A DNA stretch of 5,419 nt. Source: Ruminiclostridium sp. Its GTDB lineage: Bacteria; Bacillota; Clostridia; Oscillospirales; Oscillospiraceae. Under the pieces are notes generated by a model. It was not told where the DNA came from. It searched no databases and saw only the letters and a list, made by a program, of their open reading frames with translations. Both the position numbers and the translations under genes were made by a program. Each line of letters starts with the position of its first letter. The stretch's first letter is position 1. This document shows, in pieces, positions 4,863 to 5,419 of this stretch. The stretch is from NCBI GenBank assembly GCA_021442645.1, contig JABUSR010000111.1, forward strand, positions 1-5,419, read 5' to 3'.

Positions 4863-4909
4863 CTGTTCATAGAGACAACGGAACCCCAAAAACAAAGGAG
4901 GAAAATTTT

Positions 4910-5389
4910 ATGGAACGCAAGATGCACAAGAGCAAGCGCCAGCTCCCCGATGCTGAGGCAAAGGCCCTGTTTGAGAAGGGTCATCACGGTATCCTGGCCG
5001 TCAACGGCGACGACGGCTACCCCTATGCTGTCCCCGTAAACTACATCTATCTGAACGAGAAGATCTACATCCACTCTGCCACAGTCGGCTATAAGATGGA
5101 CGCCATCAACCGGGACAACAGGGTCTGCTTCTCCGCTATCCTGAGCGCAGAGATTCTGCCCTTGGAAGTCACCGCTGCCTTCGAGAGCGTCATCGCCACC
5201 GGCAAGATCACGCTGGTCTCTGACGAAGCAGAGCGTCGGCTGGCTATGGAGACCTTTGTCAATCGTTTCTGCGTGGACGCCATTCCCAACGGCATGGAAT
5301 TCCTGGAGAAGACCCTTGCACACACCAACGTTCTCCGCATCGATGTGGAGCAATTCACCGGCAAAGCCTACCGGGGCGGCGCCTTCTGA
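4910..5389 (+). CDS. Pyridoxamine 5'-phosphate oxidase-fold protein, NimA-like flavoprotein
   Basis: The 159-residue product belongs to the split beta-barrel, flavin-binding group that includes pyridoxamine-phosphate oxidase and the NimA nitroimidazole reductases. Landmarks: the HHGILAVNGDDGYPYAVPVNYIY strand pair (25-47), KIYIHSATVGYKMDAI (51-66) with the HSA and GxKxD pattern typical of NimA-like proteins, RVCFSA (71-76), the second-half strand FESVIATGKITLVSDEAER (91-109), and VLRIDVEQFTGKAYRG (141-156). The length is normal for the group. It is probably cytoplasmic and binds FMN or FAD (or haem in some relatives); the substrate cannot be read from sequence. The start is fixed by AAAGGAGG eight bases before the ATG; Met5 is a less likely alternative. 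It is transcribed divergently from a Crp-family regulator, which probably controls it. Nitroimidazole resistance should not be assumed from the fold. No terminator is visible in the 30 bases left in the window. Confidence 0.88.
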   Translation: MERKMHKSKRQLPDAEAKALFEKGHHGILAVNGDDGYPYAVPVNYIYLNEKIYIHSATVGYKMDAINRDNRVCFSAILSAEILPLEVTAAFESVIATGKITLVSDEAERRLAMETFVNRFCVDAIPNGMEFLEKTLAHTNVLRIDVEQFTGKAYRGGAF

Positions 5390-5419
5390 TACTCAAAGCT
5401 GATTAAAAATAGACATTTT

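Noticed and set aside
4808..5353. 181-codon minus-strand frame
   Set aside because: Antisense to the NimA-like gene, whose conserved motifs and ribosome-binding site are clear.
1..5419. CRISPR array, insertion sequence, tRNA or rRNA gene
   Set aside because: No regularly spaced repeats, transposase motifs, terminal inverted repeats, tRNA arms or rRNA segments were seen on either strand.

Overview
The window looks like chromosomal DNA from a gut-type, low-to-moderate GC Gram-positive anaerobe of the Clostridia, most likely the Oscillospiraceae/Ruminococcaceae group. The evidence is the clostridial form of the rplM-rpsI operon, strong AGGAGG ribosome-binding sites before nearly every gene, a secreted GH5 cellulase, and a Crp-type regulator beside a NimA-like flavin protein. 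This placement is inference from gene content and style; no marker in the window settles the species.

Layout, left to right. Positions 1-242 hold no convincing gene, only a minus-strand open stretch that runs off the edge and a terminator hairpin. A GH5 endoglucanase-like secreted enzyme lies on the minus strand (243-1445) with its own promoter. Between it and the ribosomal genes is a possible 30-35 residue single-pass membrane peptide (1492-1599, minus). The operon rplM-rpsI (L13 then S9, minus strand, 2523 down to 1673) starts from a consensus promoter at 2655-2683, has a structured leader of about 125 nt that may be autoregulatory, and ends in a strong hairpin at 1618-1652. Divergent from it is a TtcA-family PP-loop tRNA thiolase (2802-3545, plus). 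It is followed by a small two-helix membrane protein (3684-3980, plus) whose promoter carries a perfect 20-bp palindrome. A compact terminator zone (3981-4106) separates this from a convergent Crp/Fnr-family regulator (4107-4775, minus). The last gene, a NimA-like/pyridoxamine-phosphate-oxidase-fold protein (4910-5389, plus), diverges from the regulator.

How the parts fit: the left and middle parts are a polysaccharide-degrading enzyme and core translation or tRNA-modification genes, which share no obvious pathway. The most system-like element is the regulator/flavoprotein pair on the right. Their shared 134-bp spacer holds an imperfect 6-N4-6 dyad, the geometry used by Crp/Fnr proteins. It overlaps the -35 of the regulator gene and sits about 41 bp upstream of the predicted start of the flavoprotein transcript, which suggests autorepression plus class II activation. 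No mobile element, CRISPR array, tRNA or rRNA gene was seen, and no gene-free stretch exceeds 300 bases. Nothing here proves a wholly new system; the best leads are this regulatory switch, the small peptide gene and the 20-bp palindrome.
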